Assembly (NCBI GenBank): GCA_963738575.1
Contig: CAVTWY010000004.1
Span: forward strand, 124,001 to 188,000
Source of the DNA: CAVTWY01 sp963738575
GTDB lineage: Bacteria; Pseudomonadota; Gammaproteobacteria; Burkholderiales; Burkholderiaceae_C
Reading direction: 5' to 3'
DNA length: 64,000 bases
The notes below the pieces were generated by a model. It was not told the DNA's origin. It did not search any database and was given only the letters and a program-made list of their open reading frames with translations. Every line of letters starts with the position of its first letter. Within the stretch, counting starts at the first letter, position 1. Position numbers and translations under genes: made by a program. Below, in pieces: positions 17,673-24,679 of the stretch.

Positions 17673-19871
17673 ATGTCCACCCGCACCCGCCTCCACCGCC
17701 TTCACGTTGACGCCGATCTGGAGCGCTTCATCAACGACCGCGTGCTTCCCGGCACTGGCATCGACCGTGAGGAGTTTTGGGAGGGCGTGGACTCCATCGT
17801 GCACGACCTGGCACCCAAGAACGCGGCCCTGCTGGCGCAGCGCGACCAACTTCAAACCAAGCTCGACCAATGGCACCGTGCCAACCCAGGCCCCGTCACC
17901 GATCGGGCGGGCTACAAAGCATTTTTGACTCAAATTGGCTACCTGGTTGAGGTGCCCAAAAACATCAAGGTCAGCACCGCCAACGTCGACATGGAGCTGG
18001 CGTTGCAAGCCGGGCCCCAACTGGTGGTGCCCATCACCAACGCACGCTACGCCCTCAACGCCGCCAACGCCCGTTGGGGTTCACTGTATGACGCGCTGTA
18101 CGGCACCGACGCCATCAGCGAAGCCGACGGCTGTGCACGTGGGCGCAGCTACAACCCCAAACGTGGTGCCAAGGTGGTGGACTACGCGCGCCACGTGCTC
18201 GACCGCACCGCACCGCTCAAGCGTGGATCCCATGTGGGCTCTACCGGCTACCGCATCGAAGACGGTAAATTGGTGGTGATGCTGGCCGATGGCAAGCCCA
18301 CCGCGCTTGCCAAGTCAGCGCAGTTGGTGGGTTACCAAGGGGACACCACCAGCCCCAGCTCGGTGCTGTTGGTGCACAACGGCCTGCACCTGGACATTCA
18401 AATCAACCGGGCGCATGCGATTGGCAAAACCGACGCTGCAGGGGTGAGTGACTTGGTCGTGGAGTCCGCCCTTTCGACCATCTTGGACCTTGAGGACTCG
18501 GTCGCCGTGGTGGACGCCCAAGACAAGATCCAGGCCTACGGCAATTGGCTGGGCTTGCTGCAAGGCAAGCTCAGCGAGCAAGTGCAAAAAGACGGCCAAT
18601 CGTTCACCCGCACCCTCAACCCCGACCGCCACTACACCGCGCCCGACGGGCGAGGCTCGGTGTCACTGCACGGGCGCTCGCTGCTGTTTGTGCGAAACGT
18701 GGGCCACTTGATGACCAACCCCGCCATCTTGTGGGGCAAAGGGCGTGAAATCCCCGAGGGCATCATGGATGCCATCATCACCACCACGATTGCATTGCAC
18801 GACCTCAAAAAGCGTGATGCGGCCAGCCTGCGCAACTCGCGCGCCGGCAGCGTCTACATCGTCAAGCCCAAAATGCACGGGCCGCAAGAGGTGGCGTTTG
18901 CCAACGAGCTTTTTTCGCGTGTCGAATCGATGCTCGGCATCCCGCAGAACACCGTCAAACTGGGCATCATGGACGAAGAGCGACGCACCAGCGTCAACCT
19001 CAAGGCTTGCATTGCTGCAGCCGAGGCGCGCGTGGCTTTCATCAACACCGGCTTCTTGGACCGCACCGGCGACGAGATGCACACCGCCATGCACGCGGGC
19101 GCGATGATGCGCAAAGGCGAGATGAAATCAAGTGCCTGGATTGCAGCCTACGAGCGCAACAACGTGCTCGTGGGATTGCAGTGCGGCCTGCGCGGCAAAG
19201 CACAAATCGGCAAAGGCATGTGGGCCATGCCCGACTTGATGGCCGACATGCTCAAGCAAAAAATTGCCCATCCGATGGCGGGCGCCAACACCGCGTGGGT
19301 GCCATCACCCACTGCCGCCACCTTGCACGCCATGCACTACCACCAGGTGGACGTGTCGGCGGTGCAAAAACAAATGGAGCGCATCAACGCTGACAAAGAG
19401 CGCGCCGCACTGCTGGACGGTTTGTTGACGGTGCCCGTCGTCAAGGCCGCCACCTGGAGCGACGCCGAGCGCCAGCAAGAGATGGACAACAACGTGCAAG
19501 GCATTTTGGGCTACGTGGTGCGTTGGATCGACCAGGGCGTGGGGTGCTCCAAAGTGCCCGACATCCACAACGTGGGGTTGATGGAAGACCGCGCCACGCT
19601 GCGCATTTCTAGCCAGCACCTTTGCAACTGGCTGGCGCACGGCGTGGTGAGCGAGGCCCAAGTGCGCGCCACCTTTGCGCGCATGGCAGGCGTGGTGGAT
19701 CAGCAAAACGCGGGTGACGCGGCGTACCAACCCATGGCCCCGCGCTTGCCAACGGCCCCCGCCTACCAAGCCGCACTGGATTTGGTGTTCAAAGGCCAGA
19801 CCCAACCCAGTGGCTACACCGAACCGTTGCTGCATGCTTGGCGCCTGAAGGTTAAAGCCGGAACCGCCTAA
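17673..19871 (+). CDS. glcB: Malate synthase G
   Basis: 732 residues, the full length of the monomeric G isoform. It condenses glyoxylate with acetyl-CoA to malate in the glyoxylate bypass and glycolate metabolism. Recognisable segments include NPKRGAKVVDYARHVLDRTA, STILDLEDSVAVVDAQDK, FVRNVGHLMTNPAILW, IGIMDEERRTSVNLKACI-type catalytic region, GFLDRTGDEMHTAMHAGAMM and GKGMWAMPDLMADML. The start ATG 17673 (MSTRTRLHRLHVDAD) is internal to a longer open frame. The divergent LysR gene may regulate it. Confidence 0.97.
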   Translation: MSTRTRLHRLHVDADLERFINDRVLPGTGIDREEFWEGVDSIVHDLAPKNAALLAQRDQLQTKLDQWHRANPGPVTDRAGYKAFLTQIGYLVEVPKNIKVSTANVDMELALQAGPQLVVPITNARYALNAANARWGSLYDALYGTDAISEADGCARGRSYNPKRGAKVVDYARHVLDRTAPLKRGSHVGSTGYRIEDGKLVVMLADGKPTALAKSAQLVGYQGDTTSPSSVLLVHNGLHLDIQINRAHAIGKTDAAGVSDLVVESALSTILDLEDSVAVVDAQDKIQAYGNWLGLLQGKLSEQVQKDGQSFTRTLNPDRHYTAPDGRGSVSLHGRSLLFVRNVGHLMTNPAILWGKGREIPEGIMDAIITTTIALHDLKKRDAASLRNSRAGSVYIVKPKMHGPQEVAFANELFSRVESMLGIPQNTVKLGIMDEERRTSVNLKACIAAAEARVAFINTGFLDRTGDEMHTAMHAGAMMRKGEMKSSAWIAAYERNNVLVGLQCGLRGKAQIGKGMWAMPDLMADMLKQKIAHPMAGANTAWVPSPTAATLHAMHYHQVDVSAVQKQMERINADKERAALLDGLLTVPVVKAATWSDAERQQEMDNNVQGILGYVVRWIDQGVGCSKVPDIHNVGLMEDRATLRISSQHLCNWLAHGVVSEAQVRATFARMAGVVDQQNAGDAAYQPMAPRLPTAPAYQAALDLVFKGQTQPSGYTEPLLHAWRLKVKAGTA

Positions 19872-19890
19872 CGCAGCACCCGGTCGCGTG

Positions 19891-20577
19891 ATGCACCACG
19901 GCCAAGGCCGCGTCAAGCTGATCGACTGCGCGGTGCATGGCGCAGGCTCGGGGGCCGAGCTGTTTGTGGTGGAAGGCGAATCGGCAGCGGCATCGGTGGC
20001 GGCTGTGCGCAGCGCCCGGTTTCAGGCGGTGCTGCCCTTGCAAGGCAAGCCGATGAACGCTTGGCGCGCCAGCGCTGACAAGGTGCGCGCGCATGCGCTG
20101 TACCAACAGTTCGCCCAGGCGATGGGCATGGCAGACGCCACGTCGCTGCTGCAAGCGGATGCCGCCGTGATGGCGGCGTTGCGCTTTGAGCGCGTGGTGC
20201 TGCTGATGGACCCCGACGCCGACGGCATCCACATCGGCGCGTTGACGCTGCTTTACTTGCACCGATGGGCGCCCGCGCTGCTCGAAGCTGGCCGCGTGGA
20301 CATGGCCCGCGCCCCCATGTTTGTGCTGGAACCCCTGGGTAGCGGCCAGGGTCAACCCTCTGCTTTGGCCTACAACCCCAAACAAAGCCAAACGTTGCAA
20401 TCTCAAATGGCTTTGGCGCATGGCGTACCACCCAGCGTGCAAGCTGTGCGTGGCCTGGGCAGCTTGGCGCCCCAGCGCTTGGCTGCCCTATGTGTCGACC
20501 CAGCCACCCGCACCAACACCACCGTGACGGCCAACGACGTGCGGGCGGTGGTGGACGTGTTTGGGGCTTTGGGTTAG
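19891..20577 (+). CDS. Stand-alone TOPRIM domain protein related to type II topoisomerase B subunits
   Basis: 228 residues, beginning 19 bp after glcB. The core is the GyrB/ParE TOPRIM fold: ELFVVEGESAAASVAAVRSA carries the catalytic glutamate, VLPLQGKPMNAWRA the conserved LRGK-like loop, and VVLLMDPDADGIHIGALTLL the metal-binding DxDxDG. The ATPase (GHKL) and transducer domains of GyrB/ParE are absent and there is no GyrA partner nearby. The C-terminal 60 residues retain a trace of the GyrB tail (RGLGSLAPQRLAAL resembles the KGLGEM region). A truncated topoisomerase relic, a regulator of gyrase or a nuclease are all possible; the preserved acidic triad argues against simple decay. Confidence 0.75.
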   Translation: MHHGQGRVKLIDCAVHGAGSGAELFVVEGESAAASVAAVRSARFQAVLPLQGKPMNAWRASADKVRAHALYQQFAQAMGMADATSLLQADAAVMAALRFERVVLLMDPDADGIHIGALTLLYLHRWAPALLEAGRVDMARAPMFVLEPLGSGQGQPSALAYNPKQSQTLQSQMALAHGVPPSVQAVRGLGSLAPQRLAALCVDPATRTNTTVTANDVRAVVDVFGALG

Positions 20578-20593
20578 GCGCGTTCACGCGCCT
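20576..20593. terminator. Hairpin between convergent genes
   Basis: AGGCGCG / CGCGCCT with a TTCA loop, lying between the TOPRIM gene stop (it includes the TAG) and the stop of the small minus-strand gene. The T-run is poor (TTCGTT). Probably a bidirectional terminator. Confidence 0.5.
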
Positions 20594-20597
20594 TTCG

Positions 20598-20831
20598 TTA
20601 AACAAGGCTGCGTTCGTGGCGGTCGGCTGCGGCGTAGAGGTCGCTGGCAAACCCACGGTCTGACTCGCGACAACTGTCGGCCAAAGCACGCACTGCAGCA
20701 GCGTCCGATACGCGCTGGGCGCCGGGATCGACGCGGCGCAGGCGCGCCGCCCAACGTTGCAGCCATGCGCCGCTGGCGGTCGACCGAAATGCGGTGGTGA
20801 GGTCGGTATCGGTGGAGGTGTAGGTGGTCAT
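20598..20831 (-). CDS. Small hypothetical protein (77 aa), third gene of a small-protein operon
   Basis: 77 residues with no signal peptide or membrane helix. The C-terminal half AAAVRALADSCRESDRGFAS followed by DLYAAADRHE loosely resembles the tail of DUF1127/YjiS-type small proteins, a weak impression. Its ATG overlaps the stop of the upstream small gene by an ATGA quartet, so it is translationally coupled. Function is unknown. The conserved coupling with two other small genes, and the divergent LysR gene, suggest one regulated unit. Confidence 0.65.
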   Translation of the reverse strand: MTTYTSTDTDLTTAFRSTASGAWLQRWAARLRRVDPGAQRVSDAAAVRALADSCRESDRGFASDLYAAADRHERSLV

Positions 20832-21064
20832 CGTTGCTCCTTGCTCGATTGAGTGGCGAATGCAGCAGCCTCTCGAAGCTGTTGCGCCATCGCCGGGTCG
20901 ATCCTGTCCCAGCGTTGGGCCAGCTGGTGCAGATCGCGCGCGGCGCGGCGCTGGCCAATGTCCTGCAATGCGTTCCAGACGGCTCGGCCAAAAGCTCGCC
21001 AGACGGTCGGTGTTTGACGGCGGTACGCTGCTGGTGCGTGGCGGGCGGGTGAGGCGGCATTCAT
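20828..21064 (-). CDS. Small hypothetical protein (78 aa), second gene of a small-protein operon
   Basis: From ATG 21064 the product is rich in Ala, Arg and Gln and predicted helical (VWRAFGRAVWNALQDIGQRR, then LHQLAQRWDRIDPAMAQQLR). It shows a W-R-rich segment reminiscent of DUF1127 proteins but is not a confident match. The longer frame to 21241 would run through the upstream small gene and lacks a ribosome site, whereas ATG 21064 overlaps that gene's TGA as ATGA. The downstream small gene overlaps in the same manner. Confidence 0.65.
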   Translation of the reverse strand: MNAASPARHAPAAYRRQTPTVWRAFGRAVWNALQDIGQRRAARDLHQLAQRWDRIDPAMAQQLREAAAFATQSSKEQR

Positions 21065-21195
21065 CGCGAACCGCCCGTCTTGCGCAGCCGCACTACCAGC
21101 CGGATCAGCCACAGGGCGGCATCCGCTGCCCACAGCGCGCCGCGAGGTGCGACCACGCGGGGAGGGGAAATGACTTGTAACAGTTGAGTGGCCAT
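21061..21195 (-). CDS. Tiny basic/amphipathic protein (44 aa), first gene of a small-protein operon
   Basis: A 45-codon frame, MATQLLQVISPPRVVAPRGA followed by LWAADAALWLIRLVVRLRKT and GGSR. The middle is a hydrophobic stretch ending in basic residues, which could be a membrane-associating amphipathic helix. It sits first in a chain of three minus-strand genes each joined by a 4-base ATGA overlap, which supports its being translated. It is divergent from the LysR gene at 21336. I do not recognise a family. Confidence 0.55.
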   Translation of the reverse strand: MATQLLQVISPPRVVAPRGALWAADAALWLIRLVVRLRKTGGSR

Positions 21196-21217
21196 GACTT
21201 TGCCCTTTCTTGGGTAA

Positions 21218-21232
21218 GGGCCTGGCAGGCCC
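21218..21232. promoter_or_regulatory. Palindrome in the divergent LysR/small-operon intergenic region
   Basis: GGGCCT-GGC-AGGCCC, just upstream of the tiny gene. About 35 bases further lies a near direct repeat TAGGGTTTT / TAGGTTTTG (around 21247-21266). One of these could be a LysR operator; neither is a proven T-N11-A box. Confidence 0.3.
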
Positions 21233-21335
21233 GTGACACAAAGATTAGGGTTTTCACTAGGTTTTGTAAAATTCCGGTTCAGAATCAGGGCATCAAACCT
21301 GCGAATACCCGGTTGAAAACTCCACGAATGGCCCC

Positions 21336-22268
21336 ATGAACTTCCGCACCCTGGATCTGAACCTGCTGCGCGTCTTCGACGCGGTGATGGTCGAGCGCAA
21401 CGTGACGCGTGCCGCAGAGCACCTGGCGATGACGCAACCGGCGGTCAGCAACGCGCTGCGCCGCCTGCGCGAATCCATGGGCGACGAGTTGTTTGTGCCG
21501 GGCTCAACCGGCGTGACGCCGACGGCACAAGCCGAGGCAATCTGGCCGGCGGTCCGCGACGCGCTGTCGGGCTTGCGTGCGTTGTTCGACCCGCAGCCGT
21601 TCGACCCCGCGCTGGATGCGCACCGCTTCACGCTGGCGATGGCCGACGCCACGGCCGCAGTGATCCTGCCGCGGCTGCTGGCCGCAACCGAACACTCGCG
21701 CGTGGTGTTGCAGATTGAGCCGTTGACCACGCGCGACCCGCGCCCGCTGCTGGAGCGCGGTGGTGTCGATGCGGCCATCGGCTTCTTCCCTGACGCAGCG
21801 CGCGCCGTGGACGCCGCGCTGGGCCACAGCGAGACCACGCTGGAAGCGCTGTACGACTGCGACTACGTTTGTGCGATGCAGCGCGCGCACCCGCTGGCAA
21901 GCACGGGGCCACTCACGCTTGACGACTACTGCGCGGCTGCACACGTGCGCGTCAGCTTTGCCGGCCGGCCACACGGTTTTGTCGACGAGCAATTGGCACG
22001 CCTGGGGCGCACGCGCCGCGTGGCGCTGATGCTGAGCCAGTACGCCGCAGCCGTGCAAGTGCTGAAGCAAACCAACCTGCTGGGCGTGCTGCCGCGGCGC
22101 TACGTGCAGGCCATAGGCGCTGCCGAATGGTTGCACACATGCGCGCTGCCGTTTCCGATGCCGCGCGTCGAGATTGCCATGCTATGGCACCGCCGACACG
22201 AGCGCGACGAAGCGCACCGCTGGCTGCGTGCAACAATTTCACGCGTTGCGGCGAACATGCCGATTTGA
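21336..22268 (+). CDS. LysR-family transcriptional regulator (NodD/DntR-like)
   Basis: 310 residues. The N-terminal winged helix starts MNFRTLDLNLLRVFDAVMVE with RNVTRAAEHLAMTQPAVSNA, the NodD/NahR/DntR-type sequence. The effector domain follows from residue 90 (HRFTLAMADATAAVILPRLL). It is intact and of standard length. It runs divergently from a three-gene operon of small proteins across a 140-bp gap, so those are its most likely target (inference). The inducer is unknown. Confidence 0.92.
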   Translation: MNFRTLDLNLLRVFDAVMVERNVTRAAEHLAMTQPAVSNALRRLRESMGDELFVPGSTGVTPTAQAEAIWPAVRDALSGLRALFDPQPFDPALDAHRFTLAMADATAAVILPRLLAATEHSRVVLQIEPLTTRDPRPLLERGGVDAAIGFFPDAARAVDAALGHSETTLEALYDCDYVCAMQRAHPLASTGPLTLDDYCAAAHVRVSFAGRPHGFVDEQLARLGRTRRVALMLSQYAAAVQVLKQTNLLGVLPRRYVQAIGAAEWLHTCALPFPMPRVEIAMLWHRRHERDEAHRWLRATISRVAANMPI

Positions 22269-22280
22269 TAGGAAGTTAGG

Positions 22281-22461
22281 CCGTTGCACGAAAGCCGGCT
22301 CGCTTAGATTGAAAAACCGCGTCCATGTTGCGTTGGTGATCTCGGGTGCCGGGGCGGGACGGCCCTCGAGGCCATGGATGGCATCGTGGCCTTCACAAAG
22401 GGGTCGCTGAACATTGAAGTCAGATGCCGGATCGGGCGCACGTAGGCGAGGGTTGGGATCG
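22281..22461 (-). pseudogene. 5' remnant of a GNAT acetyltransferase gene
   Basis: The minus strand can still be read as DFNVQRPLCEGHDAIHGLEG followed by EITNATWTRFFNLSEPAF. This aligns without gaps to residues about 14-58 of the GNAT encoded at 24011 (DYNAWLPLWEGYNSFYGREG, EITQATWARFFDTSEPVF), and the DNA is clearly similar from the start-codon region on. The start codon is lost and nothing follows the first 55 codons. It is therefore a decayed, truncated paralogue left beside the LysR gene. Confidence 0.75.
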
Positions 22462-22473
22462 TCAATTGCTCAA

Positions 22474-22971
22474 TCATTCAGTCGAAGCCGAGACATCAAA
22501 CTGCTGAACGACGCCTTGCCACCAACCTTGGGTGACCTGCAGTTCGGTGAAGTTGTTCGATGTGATTTGCGCAATGACTTTGCGCCAGAAGGATTGTGCG
22601 GCGACGTTCTCTGGCACTTGGCCAACTTCCCAAAGACCCGGGTGCGATGCAAAGACATGCCGCGCCAACGCCGAGCCAACCCCTGATCGGCGGTAGCGCT
22701 TGTGAATGAAGAACTGCTCCATCCAGACGCCCTGTGTTCGCGTCACCATCGCAGGCGCAACCAAGGCCACGCCGACGTACTGCGCCCCCAAGCACGCCAC
22801 GTGAGCAAAGGACGTGGCCCCGCACTCGTGGCGGGTAAGGTCGTATCCGTATTTGGCTTGACCGTCCATGTCTTGAAGCCAAATCTTGGACAAATCGTAT
22901 TGGTAAAGCTCAAGCAGCTGCGCGACGGCAGGCATGTCCTTCGGTTCGGCTTGACGGCATACGAAGAGCAT
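22474..22971 (-). CDS. GNAT family N-acetyltransferase
   Basis: 165 residues. The GNAT fold is indicated by the N-terminal CRQAEPKDMPAVAQLLELYQ, the central strand YVGVALVAPAMV, the pyrophosphate-binding loop FFIHKRYRRSGVGSALARHV (R/QxxGxG/A form RRSGVG) and the late NVAAQSFWRKVI motif. It transfers an acetyl group from acetyl-CoA to an unknown amine. It is one of several minus-strand single-gene units in an accessory island, and the neighbouring genes are unrelated. The start is ATG 22971. Confidence 0.88.
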   Translation of the reverse strand: MLFVCRQAEPKDMPAVAQLLELYQYDLSKIWLQDMDGQAKYGYDLTRHECGATSFAHVACLGAQYVGVALVAPAMVTRTQGVWMEQFFIHKRYRRSGVGSALARHVFASHPGLWEVGQVPENVAAQSFWRKVIAQITSNNFTELQVTQGWWQGVVQQFDVSASTE

Positions 22972-23102
22972 GCGGGTGGTTTTTGCAACCTATCGATAGG
23001 TTTCGCCAACTGGCATGCATCCGGCAATGCCGAACCGAGCACCGCACTTCGCGCACGTTAGCGCCTTGGCACCAACAGACTCTGTGCCGGTCGGGCAATA
23101 GC

Positions 23103-23486
23103 TCACAGTGGCCTCAACTGCTCTGCCAGTGACCGGGTCTTTTCAGTCGTCACGTTACCCGTGTGAAGTGTCGTCTTCTTCTCGATAAGCAAGATGTGGC
23201 ACTCCTCGTCCGCGATGGGGTTGTGCAGAACACCGCTTGGAACCACGAACATCTCGCCTTCTTGGAGATCGACCACGCCACTTTCCATTTCGATACGGAG
23301 GTACCCTTTGAGCACCAAGAAAAGTTCGTCTTCGTTCTCGTGGCGATGCCACGCCAGCGATCCGTGGACTTTGGCGACCTTGACGTAAGCATCATCGACC
23401 TCGCCAACGATCCGGGGCGACCACAACTCGGAAAGCGTGGCAGCAACGGCTCTTGGCGAAACAGTTTTCAGCAAAGGGTTCTCCAT
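23103..23486 (-). CDS. Cupin-domain protein
   Basis: 127 residues from ATG 23486 (MENPLLKTVSPRAVAATLSE). A single beta-barrel cupin: motif 1 is SLAWHRHENEDELFLVLKGY (H-H-E metal ligands) and motif 2 EGEMFVVPSGVLHNPIADEE (final His ligand). Small cupins of this type are often of unknown enzyme or binding function. An apparent 302-residue fusion with the preceding GNAT arises only from a frameshift in the GNAT gene; the cupin has its own start and length typical of stand-alone homologues. Confidence 0.85.
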   Translation of the reverse strand: MENPLLKTVSPRAVAATLSELWSPRIVGEVDDAYVKVAKVHGSLAWHRHENEDELFLVLKGYLRIEMESGVVDLQEGEMFVVPSGVLHNPIADEECHILLIEKKTTLHTGNVTTEKTRSLAEQLRPL

Positions 23487-23550
23487 GGGCTTTGGGTTAG
23501 CAGCGAGGGTTGAGTGCGAAGCGTGGGTTTTAGCAAGGTGCATGTGCCCG

Positions 23551-24011
23551 TCAAACTTCGTGCCCGTAGACGATAAAGCCAGCGTGCTGGGCCAGCTTGT
23601 CGTACAGCAGGCGCCCGCGTTGTTTGATTCATGCGTTTGCCAATAAACCCGCTTGATGCCAGCTGCCTTTGATGCCTCGTAAACACCCTCGATCAGCGAT
23701 CTCCCGACACCTTGTCCGCGCGCGGCGGGAGCTGTAAAGAGGTCTTGCAAGTAGCAGGTGAGCTCCTTGCGCGTGGTGCTGCGATGGAACAAGTAGTGCG
23801 AGAGGCCAAGCAATGCCCCATTCGATTCGGCCACAAGCGCAAAGACCGGCTCGCTCGTATCAAAAAATCGCGCCCATGTCGCTTGGGTGATCTCAGGGGC
23901 TAAGGCAGTGTGGCCTTCACGGCCATAGAAGGAGTTGTAGCCCTCCCAAAGTGGTAGCCAAGCGTTGTAGTCGGTTTGATGGATCGGGCGCACGTGGGCG
24001 ACGGTTGCCAC
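23551..24011 (-). CDS. GNAT family N-acetyltransferase, one frameshift
   Basis: Starts at GTG 24011 with a GGAG ribosome site. GNAT features are VRPIHQTDYNAWLPLWEGYN, the acetyl-CoA loop LFTAPAARGQGVGRSLIEGV (RGQGVG) and YWQTHESNNAG. Right after NNAG, near 23612, one extra base shifts the frame. In the next frame the expected tail RLLYDKLAQHAGFIVYGHEV runs to TGA at 23551. The corrected protein is about 153 residues, the usual length. A truncated paralogue of this gene lies at 22281-22461. Confidence 0.85.
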
Positions 24012-24047
24012 TGTCAGTCTCCAAATTGTCAGGCGTTAGCCCTTGAC

Positions 24048-24317
24048 TCACAGTGCCCTGAGTAGTGCGTCGTACTGTGGGTGCGGGCCTACCCAAAACC
24101 ATACGAGGGTATCGCCTTCCATAACACCGACTGCTCTCCAATCGAGATCAACGCGTACCGAAAAAATGGGCAGCCGAGGATGGACCTTTTTGAACCGAAG
24201 GGAGGGGTGTGCTGGATTTTCTTTCCACTGCCGATAGGCCCCCTTGATTCGAGCTTGCCGCTCAAGTGGTGCAGAAGCAAACAACGACCTAAACCTCTCG
24301 GTTGTTGCAGATTTCAT
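24048..24317 (-). CDS. RelE/ParE-superfamily toxin-like protein
   Basis: 89 residues with the compact RelE/HigB fold pattern: KSATTERFRSLFASAPLERQ, ARIKGAYRQWKENPAHPSLR, FKKVHPRLPIFSVRVDLDWR, VGVMEGDTLVWFWVGPHPQY. Members act as ribosome-dependent mRNA interferases or gyrase poisons kept silent by a cognate antitoxin. The start overlaps the stop of the upstream antitoxin frame as ATGA, the usual antitoxin-first toxin-antitoxin layout. Which sub-family activity it has cannot be decided from sequence alone. Confidence 0.75.
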   Translation of the reverse strand: MKSATTERFRSLFASAPLERQARIKGAYRQWKENPAHPSLRFKKVHPRLPIFSVRVDLDWRAVGVMEGDTLVWFWVGPHPQYDALLRAL

Positions 24318-24525
24318 AGATCGTCGAGTGGCTTGGTCTTTCCAGCCCGGAATTCAGCCAAAGCCTCGGACGCCAACTTCTCAAGAACCCCTTCTGACTT
24401 GGCGAAGGACTGCGACCACCGATGCTCGGAGGCAATTTCGTCTAGCATGATTGCAGCAAGAACATCTTGCTCGGCGGCGGGAGCTTTGTCGCCTCAGCAA
24501 CTGCGGTCGTAAAGGCTTGGGTCAT
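24314..24525 (-). CDS. Putative antitoxin partner, frameshifted
   Basis: From ATG 24525 the frame reads MTQAFTTAVAEATKLP. It then needs one inserted base near 24480 (in a CCGCCGCCG stretch) to continue as AAEQDVLAAIMLDEIASEHR, WSQSFAKSEGVLEKLASEAL and AEFRAGKTKPLDDL to TGA at 24314. That pattern (F..LP..EQ..LA..IL.E, W...FA.S...L..LA.EAL...RAGKT.PLD) is the common antitoxin found upstream of such RelE/ParE toxins. The length is 70 residues after correction. It overlaps the toxin start by four bases. Confidence 0.65.
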
Positions 24526-24679
24526 GATTGCTACCTCGAGACTATCTCAAATATTTTAACGCAGGCGCTTTGGACTTTGCATTAGACGTCAGGTCCCGGA
24601 TGATTCCCAACCTTCTTCAAGAAGAGTTCAGGGTGCGGTGACTGCCCGCGACTTGAGCGCGTACTATCGACGACGGGGG

